Assembly (NCBI GenBank): GCA_026398735.1
Contig: JAPLSH010000009.1
Coordinates: forward strand, 105,019 to 169,018
Direction: 5' to 3'
DNA: 64,000 nt
Origin: Pseudomonadota bacterium
Lineage (GTDB): Bacteria; Pseudomonadota; Gammaproteobacteria; Steroidobacterales; Steroidobacteraceae
Position numbers and translations under genes: made by a program. The notes under the pieces were generated by a model that was given only the letters and a program-made list of their open reading frames with translations, was not told where the DNA came from and ran no database searches. Shown here piece after piece: positions 28,547 through 35,257 of the stretch (the stretch's first letter is position 1; each line of letters begins with the position of its first letter).

Positions 28547-29517
28547 TGGGCGACCGGAATTAACTCACTGCCGAAGCAGCGCTGGTACAGCTCTGCCACC
28601 AGCGGCCATTCGGCCGGATCGCAACGATTCAGATAGCTTAAACGCAACGCCAGAGCACGATCACCCAACAAGGCCATGTTCTCTGCCCAATGCAACAGCG
28701 TGCGCGGCGACATCGCTACTGCCAACTGCCCGCCGGCATGGGCCAAACGCAGCAAACCTGCCAGCTCAACCATGGCGCAAACCAGTTGCTGCTGTGAGGC
28801 ATCGGCCAATGACGGTACGCGACTGCGCAGCAATTGCTGTTCAGTTGCCGGCTGCGGCCAACCCAAGCTGGCAATCAACTGCCAACGATCCAGCTGGGCC
28901 TGATTGATCGGGACTGTACCTTGGAATTGGCCCGTGGCATCACCGAGCCCCAGCGTGTTGGCGGTGGCAAACAAGCGAAATGACGGATGGGGCAACACCA
29001 CCTGCTGCTGCTCCAGCAACACCAAGCGGCTCTGCGCCTCGAGTAAGCGCTGCAGCACGAACATCACATCGGGGCGTCCGGCATCATACTCATCCAGCAC
29101 CAGCGCAACTCCGTTGCGCAGTGCCCAAGGCAGCATGCCTTCCTGAAACTCGGTGATCTGTTTGCCATCGCGAATCACGATCGCATCGCGACCCAACAGA
29201 TCAATGCGTGCAATATGCCCATCAAGATTGATACGCAGGCACGGCCAGTTCAGGCGCGCCGCAATCTGTTCGATGTGCGTGGACTTACCCGTGCCTTGCG
29301 GCCCGTGCACCAACACGCGACGGTCATGTGCAAACCCTGCCAACAACGCCAACGTCAGTTCTGCGTCGAAGACATAGTGGGAATCGATTTCCGGCACCAG
29401 TGGGCCGCGCTGCGCAAAGCCTGCTACAGGCCACGGTGTGTTGATGCCAAACAGCGCCGGCACATCCACCCTGCTCAGCGGCAGTGCATTGGCCGCTGCA
29501 AACTCAGGCTGCGACAT
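28543..29517 (-). CDS. cobS: CobS-like AAA+ ATPase
   Basis: The 324-residue protein follows cobaltochelatase CobS closely: start with DVPALFGI, then SHYVFDAELTLALLAGFAHD, Walker A GPQGTGKST, the stretch HIEQIAARLNWPCLRINLDG, Walker B VALVLDEYDAGRPD, sensor region LFATANTLGLGD and the end YQRCFGSEL. It is a MoxR-clade AAA+ ATPase expected to form a ring that works with the VWA protein encoded next. The ATG at 29517 overlaps the Rieske gene's end by 14 bases; an ATG at 29529 is the alternative. Here it sits in an aromatic catabolic operon without cobN or other cobalamin genes. Confidence 0.9.
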   Translation of the reverse strand: MSQPEFAAANALPLSRVDVPALFGINTPWPVAGFAQRGPLVPEIDSHYVFDAELTLALLAGFAHDRRVLVHGPQGTGKSTHIEQIAARLNWPCLRINLDGHIARIDLLGRDAIVIRDGKQITEFQEGMLPWALRNGVALVLDEYDAGRPDVMFVLQRLLEAQSRLVLLEQQQVVLPHPSFRLFATANTLGLGDATGQFQGTVPINQAQLDRWQLIASLGWPQPATEQQLLRSRVPSLADASQQQLVCAMVELAGLLRLAHAGGQLAVAMSPRTLLHWAENMALLGDRALALRLSYLNRCDPAEWPLVAELYQRCFGSELIPVAQ

Positions 29518-29905
29518 GGACCGCGCCATCCAACACCACTACCGGTACTGTCGGTAACGAGCGCCCGGCTGCAGGGCCTTCAATACACAGTCCGTCGCTG
29601 CAACGAAACACGGCACAGTGGTGCACACACATCACATTGCCCGGACCCGCCATAAGAAAACCAGACCCTGGCGAGTTCAGCGGCAGCACAAAATGCGGGC
29701 AGAGGTTGATATAGGCCTGCACCTGCTCACCTTGGCGCAGCAAGAGCAGGCCTGCTGCACGCAGCGGCGGCGTCGGCTGCCACTCGATGCAGACCCCGTC
29801 AGGTAAATCGGCCAACGGCAGCAACTTGGTCCCGGCCGGTGGCGGCACACGCACCACCCGCGTAGCCATGGCTTGCACAGGCGGTAGACCAGTGGAAGCG
29901 CTCAT
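29504..29905 (-). CDS. Rieske [2Fe-2S] protein
   Basis: The 133-residue protein has one Rieske domain: CPH (Cys-x-His) near residue 79 and CVHH (Cys-x2-His) about 20 residues later, followed by the usual DGLCIEGPAAG stretch. Both Cys/His ligand pairs are present. It has no signal peptide and no catalytic oxygenase domain, so it is a small soluble ferredoxin-like electron carrier. It lies four bases after the semialdehyde dehydrogenase gene and overlaps cobS. By analogy with XylT, which re-reduces oxidised iron in catechol 2,3-dioxygenase, it could maintain the hydroquinone dioxygenase; that is inference. The longer upstream frame is antisense-like and not used. Confidence 0.87.
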   Translation of the reverse strand: MSASTGLPPVQAMATRVVRVPPPAGTKLLPLADLPDGVCIEWQPTPPLRAAGLLLLRQGEQVQAYINLCPHFVLPLNSPGSGFLMAGPGNVMCVHHCAVFRCSDGLCIEGPAAGRSLPTVPVVVLDGAVHVAA

Positions 29906-29909
29906 GCCG

Positions 29910-31385
29910 TCAACGCGGATAGTGTGGCGGGATAGCTGCGTCGTAGTTGATCCAGATGGACTTGGCTTCGGTGTAGTCGTGCATCGCTTCAAAACCCATC
30001 TCACGACCGTAGCCCGATGCACCGACACCACCGAACGGCGAGCCCGGATTGACGCGCTTGTAGCAATTGACCCAGACCATGCCGGCGCGCAGTGAGGCAG
30101 CAAAGCGATGCGCCCGCTGCAAGTTGGAGGTCCACAAGCCGGCGCCCAAACCATAGGTGGTCGAGTTAGCTATCTGCTCGGCCTCCGCTTCATCCTTGAA
30201 CGTAGTGACCGTCACGAAGGGACCAAACACCTCTTCCTGACACACACGGTCTTGCGGCGCGGCCCGCACGATAGTGGGCTGCACGAAAAAGCCCTTTGCC
30301 AAGGCAGGATCGGCAGGCGCCGCGCCACCGAGCAGCACTTGGCCGCCCTGTTCACGCGCGATCGCGCAATACGACAACACGCTTTGTTGCTGACGCTGCG
30401 AGGTGAGCGGACCCATTTCGGTAGCGGGATCCAGCGGATCGCCCAAGCGGATCGACGCAGCAAGCTTCATGAAGCGATCGAGGAACTCTTCGGCAATAGA
30501 CTCTTGCAGCAACAGCCGTGAACCGGCGATGCAGGCCTGACCCTGATTGTGGAAGATGGCAAACGCACTGCCGTTGACCGCAGCAGCCAGGTTGGCATCC
30601 TCGAACACCGCGTTGGCGCCCTTGCCGCCCAGCTCCAGCTGAACGCGCTTAAGGTTGCCAGCAGAGGCTTGCACGATGCGACGACCCGTTGCGGTCGAAC
30701 CGGTAAAGGCAATCTTGTGGACGTCAGGATGCTCGGCCAAGTGCTGGCCCGCAGTGTTGCCGTAGCCAGGCACCACATTAACCACGCCGGCGGGTATGCC
30801 CACGGATTGGATCAGCTGGGCAATCTTAAGCGTAGTCAGTGGCGTGATCTCGGCCGGCTTGAGCACCACGGTGTTGCCTGCGGCCAGTGCCGGGCCGATC
30901 TTCCAACTGGTGAACATCAGCGGGAAGTTCCACGGCACGACCTGCCCGACCACACCCAGCGGTGCGCGCTGCACATAGTTGAGAAAGCCGGCATCCACAG
31001 GGATAACGCTGCCCTGCACTTTGTCAGCCAAGCCTGCGAAATAGCGGAACGTGGCTGCAGTACGCGGCACATCCAAGCCACGCGTATCGCGAATCGGATG
31101 ACCGGTATCACGCGCTTCCAGCACCGCCAGCTCGTCGGCGTTTGCCTCAATGGCATCGGCCAGCTTGCCCAGCAAGGCACCGCGCTGCGCTGCGGGCATG
31201 CGCGACCAACTGCTAAAGGCGCGCGTAGCAGCAGCGACTGCCAGATCAACGTCGGCCGCTTTGGCCTCGGCAACCTTGGCCAGTACGCTGCCATCAAACG
31301 GGTTGATGACATCCATCGTAGCGCCGTCCACGGCGTCCACGAATTTGCCGTCGATAAAAAGACGTGTCTCGATAGTCACGCTCAA
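29910..31385 (-). CDS. hapF: 4-Hydroxymuconic semialdehyde dehydrogenase (aldehyde dehydrogenase family)
   Basis: The 491-residue protein is a full-length NAD(P)-dependent aldehyde dehydrogenase: VVPWNFPLMFTSWKIGPAL, KIAFTGSTATGR, catalytic Glu in LELGGKGANAVF and Cys in GQACIAGSR. Directly after the hydroquinone dioxygenase subunit genes, it is best read as the enzyme that oxidises 4-hydroxymuconic semialdehyde to maleylacetate (HapF/PnpE-type). The frame opens with TTG at 31385, overlapping the dioxygenase stop; a GTG at 31379 is the alternative. No ATG is available nearby, so low or coupled translation is likely. The substrate is assigned from context. Confidence 0.85.
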   Translation of the reverse strand: MSVTIETRLFIDGKFVDAVDGATMDVINPFDGSVLAKVAEAKAADVDLAVAAATRAFSSWSRMPAAQRGALLGKLADAIEANADELAVLEARDTGHPIRDTRGLDVPRTAATFRYFAGLADKVQGSVIPVDAGFLNYVQRAPLGVVGQVVPWNFPLMFTSWKIGPALAAGNTVVLKPAEITPLTTLKIAQLIQSVGIPAGVVNVVPGYGNTAGQHLAEHPDVHKIAFTGSTATGRRIVQASAGNLKRVQLELGGKGANAVFEDANLAAAVNGSAFAIFHNQGQACIAGSRLLLQESIAEEFLDRFMKLAASIRLGDPLDPATEMGPLTSQRQQQSVLSYCAIAREQGGQVLLGGAAPADPALAKGFFVQPTIVRAAPQDRVCQEEVFGPFVTVTTFKDEAEAEQIANSTTYGLGAGLWTSNLQRAHRFAASLRAGMVWVNCYKRVNPGSPFGGVGASGYGREMGFEAMHDYTEAKSIWINYDAAIPPHYPR

Positions 31386-32386
31386 AACTCAACCGGCCAA
31401 GGCTTGAGCTGACCACTCTCGTACAGCTCAGGAAGATTGGGCGTTGCGTTCTCCCACACCAGCAGCATAGAGCGCTTGCGTGCAAAGCCCTGATGGCGGA
31501 TGTCTGCAGGCATGGCTGCGACATCACCGGCCTTCATCAGCACCTTGGCGCGCGGCGAGCCGGTGTGCTTATCTTCGATTTCCCACTCAATCTGGTCAGA
31601 CAACTGCACAAACCACTCGACGCGGTCATTGCCGTGTTTGATGGGCAGGATGTATTCCTCCGTGGTCGGGCAAGCCAAGCTGCGGCCGCACACCGAGGTG
31701 ACCGACGGGTTCCACGTCACGTCAGAACGCGACAGGAAGGCAAACAGGTTGAACGCAGACACTTCGGCTTCAAAGCCGGGTTCGGCATAGACCTCTGGCG
31801 CATCCTGCGGCACATCAGCAAACGCACGGTTGATCGGAAAGCCGTTGGCATCACTGCGCAGGCTGGCGTCACCGGGCAAGCCAGGCATGCGATGACAGGC
31901 CTCTCGTGCACGCTCAATGGCAGCGCGATTGTGGCCGTTCTTCTTACCGTGCCAGCCGTCACCGGCTTCCTCCGGCGCAGCGAACGGGTCGAACCCTTCG
32001 TTGGTCCAGTCGTCCAGGATGGCCTTGAACGTCGCCATCATCAGACGCGAGTCAAAGTTCTCCATGTGATCGAGGCCACTGTCGCGATAAGCCGGGTAGT
32101 AGCTGCCCGCGTACATATCGACTGTGCCGTAATGATTGCGTGTGCCGATCACCGGATCGAAATTGACCCAGCCATAAAAGAAGCCCCAAGCCACATCGCG
32201 CATCATGGCGCGCAGGAAGGCATCGGCAGACATTGAGTGGGACATCTGCTGGCCCTTGGCCATCCAGCTGACCCGCGCGAAGTATTCGTCGCGGCTGAAG
32301 CTAAATCCGCCCAGCGTGAAGCTGCGGTAACCGGTCTGGTTACTGGGGGCACTGGCCTGCACTTCTATCGATTCTGCTGTGCTCAT
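31382..32386 (-). CDS. hapD: Hydroquinone 1,2-dioxygenase, large subunit
   Basis: The 334-residue protein matches the large catalytic subunit of the two-component hydroquinone dioxygenases (HapD/PnpD): SFTLGGFSFSRDEYFARV, RDVAWGFFYGWVNFDPVIG, SRSDVTWNPSVTSVCGRSL, TEEYILPIKHGNDRVEWFVQ and DIRHQGFARKRSMLLVWENA. The enzyme uses Fe(II) and O2 to open hydroquinone to 4-hydroxymuconic semialdehyde in the cytoplasm. His/Glu residues in the cupin-like part (KHGNDRVEW, ADIRHQG) are candidate iron ligands. The ATG at 32386 gives the family start MSTAES. Its stop overlaps the dehydrogenase start by four bases. Confidence 0.87.
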   Translation of the reverse strand: MSTAESIEVQASAPSNQTGYRSFTLGGFSFSRDEYFARVSWMAKGQQMSHSMSADAFLRAMMRDVAWGFFYGWVNFDPVIGTRNHYGTVDMYAGSYYPAYRDSGLDHMENFDSRLMMATFKAILDDWTNEGFDPFAAPEEAGDGWHGKKNGHNRAAIERAREACHRMPGLPGDASLRSDANGFPINRAFADVPQDAPEVYAEPGFEAEVSAFNLFAFLSRSDVTWNPSVTSVCGRSLACPTTEEYILPIKHGNDRVEWFVQLSDQIEWEIEDKHTGSPRAKVLMKAGDVAAMPADIRHQGFARKRSMLLVWENATPNLPELYESGQLKPWPVEF

Positions 32387-32448
32387 GGATACTGATCCTC
32401 GGCTTGAAACTGTTGCGTTCGCGGTTGGGCTGGCGGTAGGTACTGCGC

Positions 32449-32949
32449 TCACTTGAGGCAGATCTGGCCCCACTTGTGCACCGTGGCGGGGCCATCCATG
32501 GTCTGGATCAACATCACGCCCACGCTGTGTGCTGTGAAGCGGTAAGCAGCGCCCTCGGGCAGCAACACCTGATGACCTCGACGCGCCACGACGCGACCCA
32601 TGGGCGTACCGGCCGGCTGCGCTGCCAGCGGGATCGAGCCCTTGCTGTCATCGGTGTAAACCGCTGTCGGATCTGCCAGCTTGATGAAATGCACCTCGAC
32701 TTCACCATCCATCACGATGGCGAACTCGTCATGCGGCGCCGCATACCAACCGGACTGCCCCTCGAGGCGTACCGCTTCGATGACGTAACCCAGATTCACG
32801 GCCACGGCGACCTTTTCGTAAGGCGCGGACTGGTTGGCTACCTCGAAAATATTCGAGAAAGCGTAGTACATAGGGTTGTCGGCAACGATCTCGATGCCGC
32901 CCTTCTCATAATCCTGCAATGACCCGAATGTGGTCTGGAAGCTATTCAC
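32449..32949 (-). CDS. hapC: Hydroquinone 1,2-dioxygenase, small subunit
   Basis: The 166-residue protein is a cupin-type partner matching HapC/PnpC in length and order. It has NPMYYAFSNIFEVANQSAPYEK at the N-terminus, EGQSGWYAAPHDEFAIVMDG in the middle and RRGHQVLLPEGAAYRF near the end. The small subunit is needed for activity of the large one. It is followed after 62 bases by hapD and then the dehydrogenase, reproducing the hapC-hapD-hapF order known from 4-hydroxyacetophenone and p-nitrophenol degraders. A T-N11-A inverted repeat lies 30 bases upstream. Confidence 0.87.
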   Translation of the reverse strand: MNSFQTTFGSLQDYEKGGIEIVADNPMYYAFSNIFEVANQSAPYEKVAVAVNLGYVIEAVRLEGQSGWYAAPHDEFAIVMDGEVEVHFIKLADPTAVYTDDSKGSIPLAAQPAGTPMGRVVARRGHQVLLPEGAAYRFTAHSVGVMLIQTMDGPATVHKWGQICLK

Positions 32950-32978
32950 GGCACGCCCCTGCTACATCAAATGTCTGT

Positions 32979-32991
32979 TGGCACTCTGCCA
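32979..32991. promoter_or_regulatory. T-N11-A inverted repeat upstream of hapC
   Basis: TGGCA, three bases and TGCCA form an exact inverted repeat with the T-N11-A spacing preferred by LysR-type regulators, 30 bases before the hapC start. The nearby divergent LysR gene is the natural candidate regulator, although its own upstream palindrome has a different sequence. Confidence 0.35.
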
Positions 32992-33071
32992 GTATTACGC
33001 GTCACAAGCCCGCATAGCGACATGCCGGGAGCCAAAGCGTCCGGCAGCCACACAAACCAAGCCCACCGCGA

Positions 33072-33464
33072 TCAGTCGAAATCGCCAGACCATTTCCAGC
33101 CGTCGGCAGGCCGCAGGATGGAATTGAGACGGATGCGATATTCGGTGGTGGATCGGCCCGGATTGCCGACCACCGTCACCTCATCGCCAACCTTGAGCGA
33201 GTCACGCGAGGCACCGCCGCGGGCCAGAGCGCCGGCCGCAGCCCACTCCACCGTCCACTGCTGAACCTGCTTGTCATCGCCGATGACTTCCATCTGCACC
33301 AGAGAGTGCGGATTGCGGAACATGAAGCGTGCAACCTTACCTTTGACGGTAATGGTGCGATTGACGTCGTAGGTGGCTGGAAATGAGTGATGAGCACCGA
33401 CTGGCAAGGCCAGACCCAGCACAAACAGTGCGGCCGGGATAGCGATCTTCAAGGCATTGCGCAT
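33072..33464 (-). CDS. DUF6152-like exported protein
   Basis: The 130-residue protein has a signal peptide (MRNALKIAIPAALFVLGLALPVGA) followed by AHHSFPATYDVNRTITVKG and RFMFRNPHSLVQMEV, the pattern of DUF6152 periplasmic proteins. The remainder is predicted beta-rich, resembling an OB-like small domain. Its function is unknown; the family recurs beside DUF6644 membrane proteins and aromatic or steroid catabolic genes, as in this window. The ATG at 33464 follows CAGGAG. It sits between the ECF sigma gene and hapC. Confidence 0.82.
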   Translation of the reverse strand: MRNALKIAIPAALFVLGLALPVGAHHSFPATYDVNRTITVKGKVARFMFRNPHSLVQMEVIGDDKQVQQWTVEWAAAGALARGGASRDSLKVGDEVTVVGNPGRSTTEYRIRLNSILRPADGWKWSGDFD

Positions 33465-33487
33465 AGCAGACTCCTGGGGATGCGGAT

Positions 33488-34084
33488 TCACGGACTGGGT
33501 TTGAACAACAGGCTCTTGACGACGGCCATGTCGCGCTCGATGGTCTTGGTGCTGACGCCGAGCCGAACGGCGATGGCCCTATAGCTGAGCGTCTCGGCCA
33601 TGTGCAGCATCAGCACGCTTTGATGACGCGCCGACAGCGACTGCATGACGCGATTAACGCGCTCGCGAGCCAACTGGTGGTCGAGTTGATCCTCGGGCAG
33701 CGGCTCGGGATGCACAAGCTCGAGCGTACCGAACTCGATATGAGCATCGGAAAAATGGCTCTTGCGGCGACGCAGCGCATCTCGGGCCAAATTGGTGGCA
33801 ATTTTGATGAAGAACGCCCGGGCATGGTGATCTGCTGCCCACAGATCATCGACGCGCAGCAGCTTCAAACAGGCCTCTTGCAACACGTCCTCGGCATCTT
33901 CGCGACTGCGCAGCATACGCATCAGCCGCTGCAGCAAGGTGCCGCGCAACTGCGCCACCAAGGCCACCACGCGACGCTCGCGCTCGGCTCGCTGGCGCGC
34001 CTCACCACCCCGACGCCAGGGTGCTGCGGCGACTCGTGACCGATAGACGGGCGCTACTGCCCCATCTGCTGCAATCAATTCCAT
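33488..34084 (-). CDS. ECF-type RNA polymerase sigma factor (FecI-like)
   Basis: The 198-residue protein has sigma region 2 (MRMLRSREDAEDVLQEACLK and AFFIKIATNLARDALRR) and region 4 (LSARHQSVLMLHMAETLSYR, then LGVSTKTIERDMAVV). The form resembles FecI-type sigma factors that serve TonB-dependent uptake. An anti-sigma FecR partner is not found nearby, and the TonB receptor in the next block lacks the N-terminal signalling domain of FecA. It is the first gene of the minus-strand operon, 23 bases before the DUF6152 gene. The ATG at 34084 is preferred to a TTG six bases upstream. A hairpin lies 25 bases upstream. Confidence 0.9.
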   Translation of the reverse strand: MELIAADGAVAPVYRSRVAAAPWRRGGEARQRAERERRVVALVAQLRGTLLQRLMRMLRSREDAEDVLQEACLKLLRVDDLWAADHHARAFFIKIATNLARDALRRRKSHFSDAHIEFGTLELVHPEPLPEDQLDHQLARERVNRVMQSLSARHQSVLMLHMAETLSYRAIAVRLGVSTKTIERDMAVVKSLLFKPSP

Positions 34085-34108
34085 TCCCAAGCCCCCGCTT
34101 GTGGACGC

Positions 34109-34129
34109 GCTCGCTTTAGCGAGCTTTTT
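34109..34129 (+). terminator. Stem-loop with T-run in ECF/LysR intergenic region
   Basis: GCTCGCT and AGCGAGC are exact inverted copies with a two-base loop, followed on the plus strand by five T residues. The shape is that of a plus-strand terminator, but no plus-strand gene ends nearby. It could stop antisense transcription entering the LysR gene or act as an operator. Confidence 0.45.
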
Positions 34130-34181
34130 ATGGGTCCCGAAGGACCTTGCGTTTGATTGTAGCCAGCAAATAGTGTTTGAT

Positions 34182-34200
34182 TATTCGCAATACACGAATA
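34182..34200. promoter_or_regulatory. LysR-type binding box upstream of LysR gene
   Basis: TATTCG, seven bases and CGAATA form a perfect inverted repeat containing the T-N11-A core, 42 bases before the LysR start. Two GTTTGATT direct repeats (34151-34158 and 34175-34182) adjoin it. This is the classic place for an autoregulatory LysR site that may also drive the divergent operon. Confidence 0.6.
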
Positions 34201-34241
34201 CTCCATACGTCGCGCCAGAGGCGCGCAGCAGAGGTTTTCGC

Positions 34242-35177
34242 ATGGACAGATTCCTGTGCATTCAGGCTTTCGTGCGCGTCGCCCAGGCGGGCAGCTTTGT
34301 CGCTGCAGCCCGGCAATTGCGCGTTACGCCTTCGGTGGTAACCAGCCGCATCAAGCATCTGGAGAAGCTGGTGCAATCGCCGCTGTTCCATCGCACCACG
34401 CGAGCCGTGACGCTGTCGGAAGCGGGCACCAACTTCATCGGCGAATGCACCGACATGGTGGCGCACATGGAGTCCATCACGGAGCGCATGAGCGTGCTGC
34501 GCGGCACGCCCGCAGGGGTGATCCGCCTGCAGGTCCTACCCGGCTTTGCGGTCACCCACTTGGGCAACATCCTCAAGGACTTTGCCGCCAAAAATCCAAA
34601 GATTGATTTTGATGTCACCGTCAGTGACGAAGCCGTCAGCGCCGTAGGTGAGGGTTACGACATCATGCTGCAGCTGTTCAAGCGTCAGCAGATGACCATG
34701 ATCGAGCGGCCGTTGGCGCGCATTCAGCGCGTGTTTTGCGCCTCAACAGACTATCTGTCGCGACACGGCATGCCGCTGTCACCAGCGGATCTGCCCGAAC
34801 GCCAACTGGGACTTTATTCGGCTTATCCGGCAGGCGACCGCTGGACGTTCACGCGTGCGGGCGTAGAGAGCCATATCCAATTACCGGCTCGATTGCGTAC
34901 CAACTCGGTCCACATGCTGCGCGACTTCGCGCTGACCGGAGCTGGCGTGGTCTGTCTGCCGACCATGGTGTGCTCAGAAGATTTGATGGCCGGACGCTTG
35001 GTAAGAGTGCTGCCGGACTTCGAATGTCCCAGCTTGGAGTTACTGGCCATCTACCCGGCCACACAACGCCGTGCACTGAAAGTGCGTCTGTTCGTGGAAT
35101 TATTGAGCCAGTACTTTGCTACTGGCGCTCCCTGGGACAGGGAACTTGAAAGCCTGCCCGGGTGGGGCAGGCACTAA
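34242..35177 (+). CDS. LysR-family transcriptional regulator
   Basis: The 311-residue protein has an N-terminal winged helix-turn-helix (FLCIQAFVRVAQAGSFVAAARQL, then TPSVVTSRIKHLEKLV and LFHRTTRAVTLSEAG) and a C-terminal effector-binding domain of the CrgA/AaeR-like subgroup. It most likely controls the divergent hydroquinone operon, using an aromatic or ring-cleavage product as effector. The ATG at 34242 gives the normal family start; a longer in-frame extension covers the LysR box and is rejected. It ends just before a large inverted-repeat terminator shared with the TonB receptor gene. Confidence 0.93.
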   Translation: MDRFLCIQAFVRVAQAGSFVAAARQLRVTPSVVTSRIKHLEKLVQSPLFHRTTRAVTLSEAGTNFIGECTDMVAHMESITERMSVLRGTPAGVIRLQVLPGFAVTHLGNILKDFAAKNPKIDFDVTVSDEAVSAVGEGYDIMLQLFKRQQMTMIERPLARIQRVFCASTDYLSRHGMPLSPADLPERQLGLYSAYPAGDRWTFTRAGVESHIQLPARLRTNSVHMLRDFALTGAGVVCLPTMVCSEDLMAGRLVRVLPDFECPSLELLAIYPATQRRALKVRLFVELLSQYFATGAPWDRELESLPGWGRH

Positions 35178-35193
35178 CTTCAAATCGCACAGA

Positions 35194-35243
35194 GGGCGGG
35201 GCCAACCCCGTGGCGTGCAAGGGCACACGCCACGAGGCCGCCC
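35194..35243. terminator. Bidirectional hairpin terminator between LysR and TonB-receptor genes
   Basis: GTGGCGTG (35210-35217) and CACGCCAC (35226-35233) form an exact eight-pair stem, flanked by GGGCGG and CCGCCC that can extend it. It lies between two converging stop codons. No long T-run follows on either strand, so efficiency is uncertain. Confidence 0.5.
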
Positions 35244-35257
35244 CTGAGGGAACCCTG

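Noticed and set aside
26855..29517. Standard cobalamin biosynthesis locus
   Set aside because: No cobN or other cob/cbi genes adjoin; the surroundings are aromatic catabolism genes.
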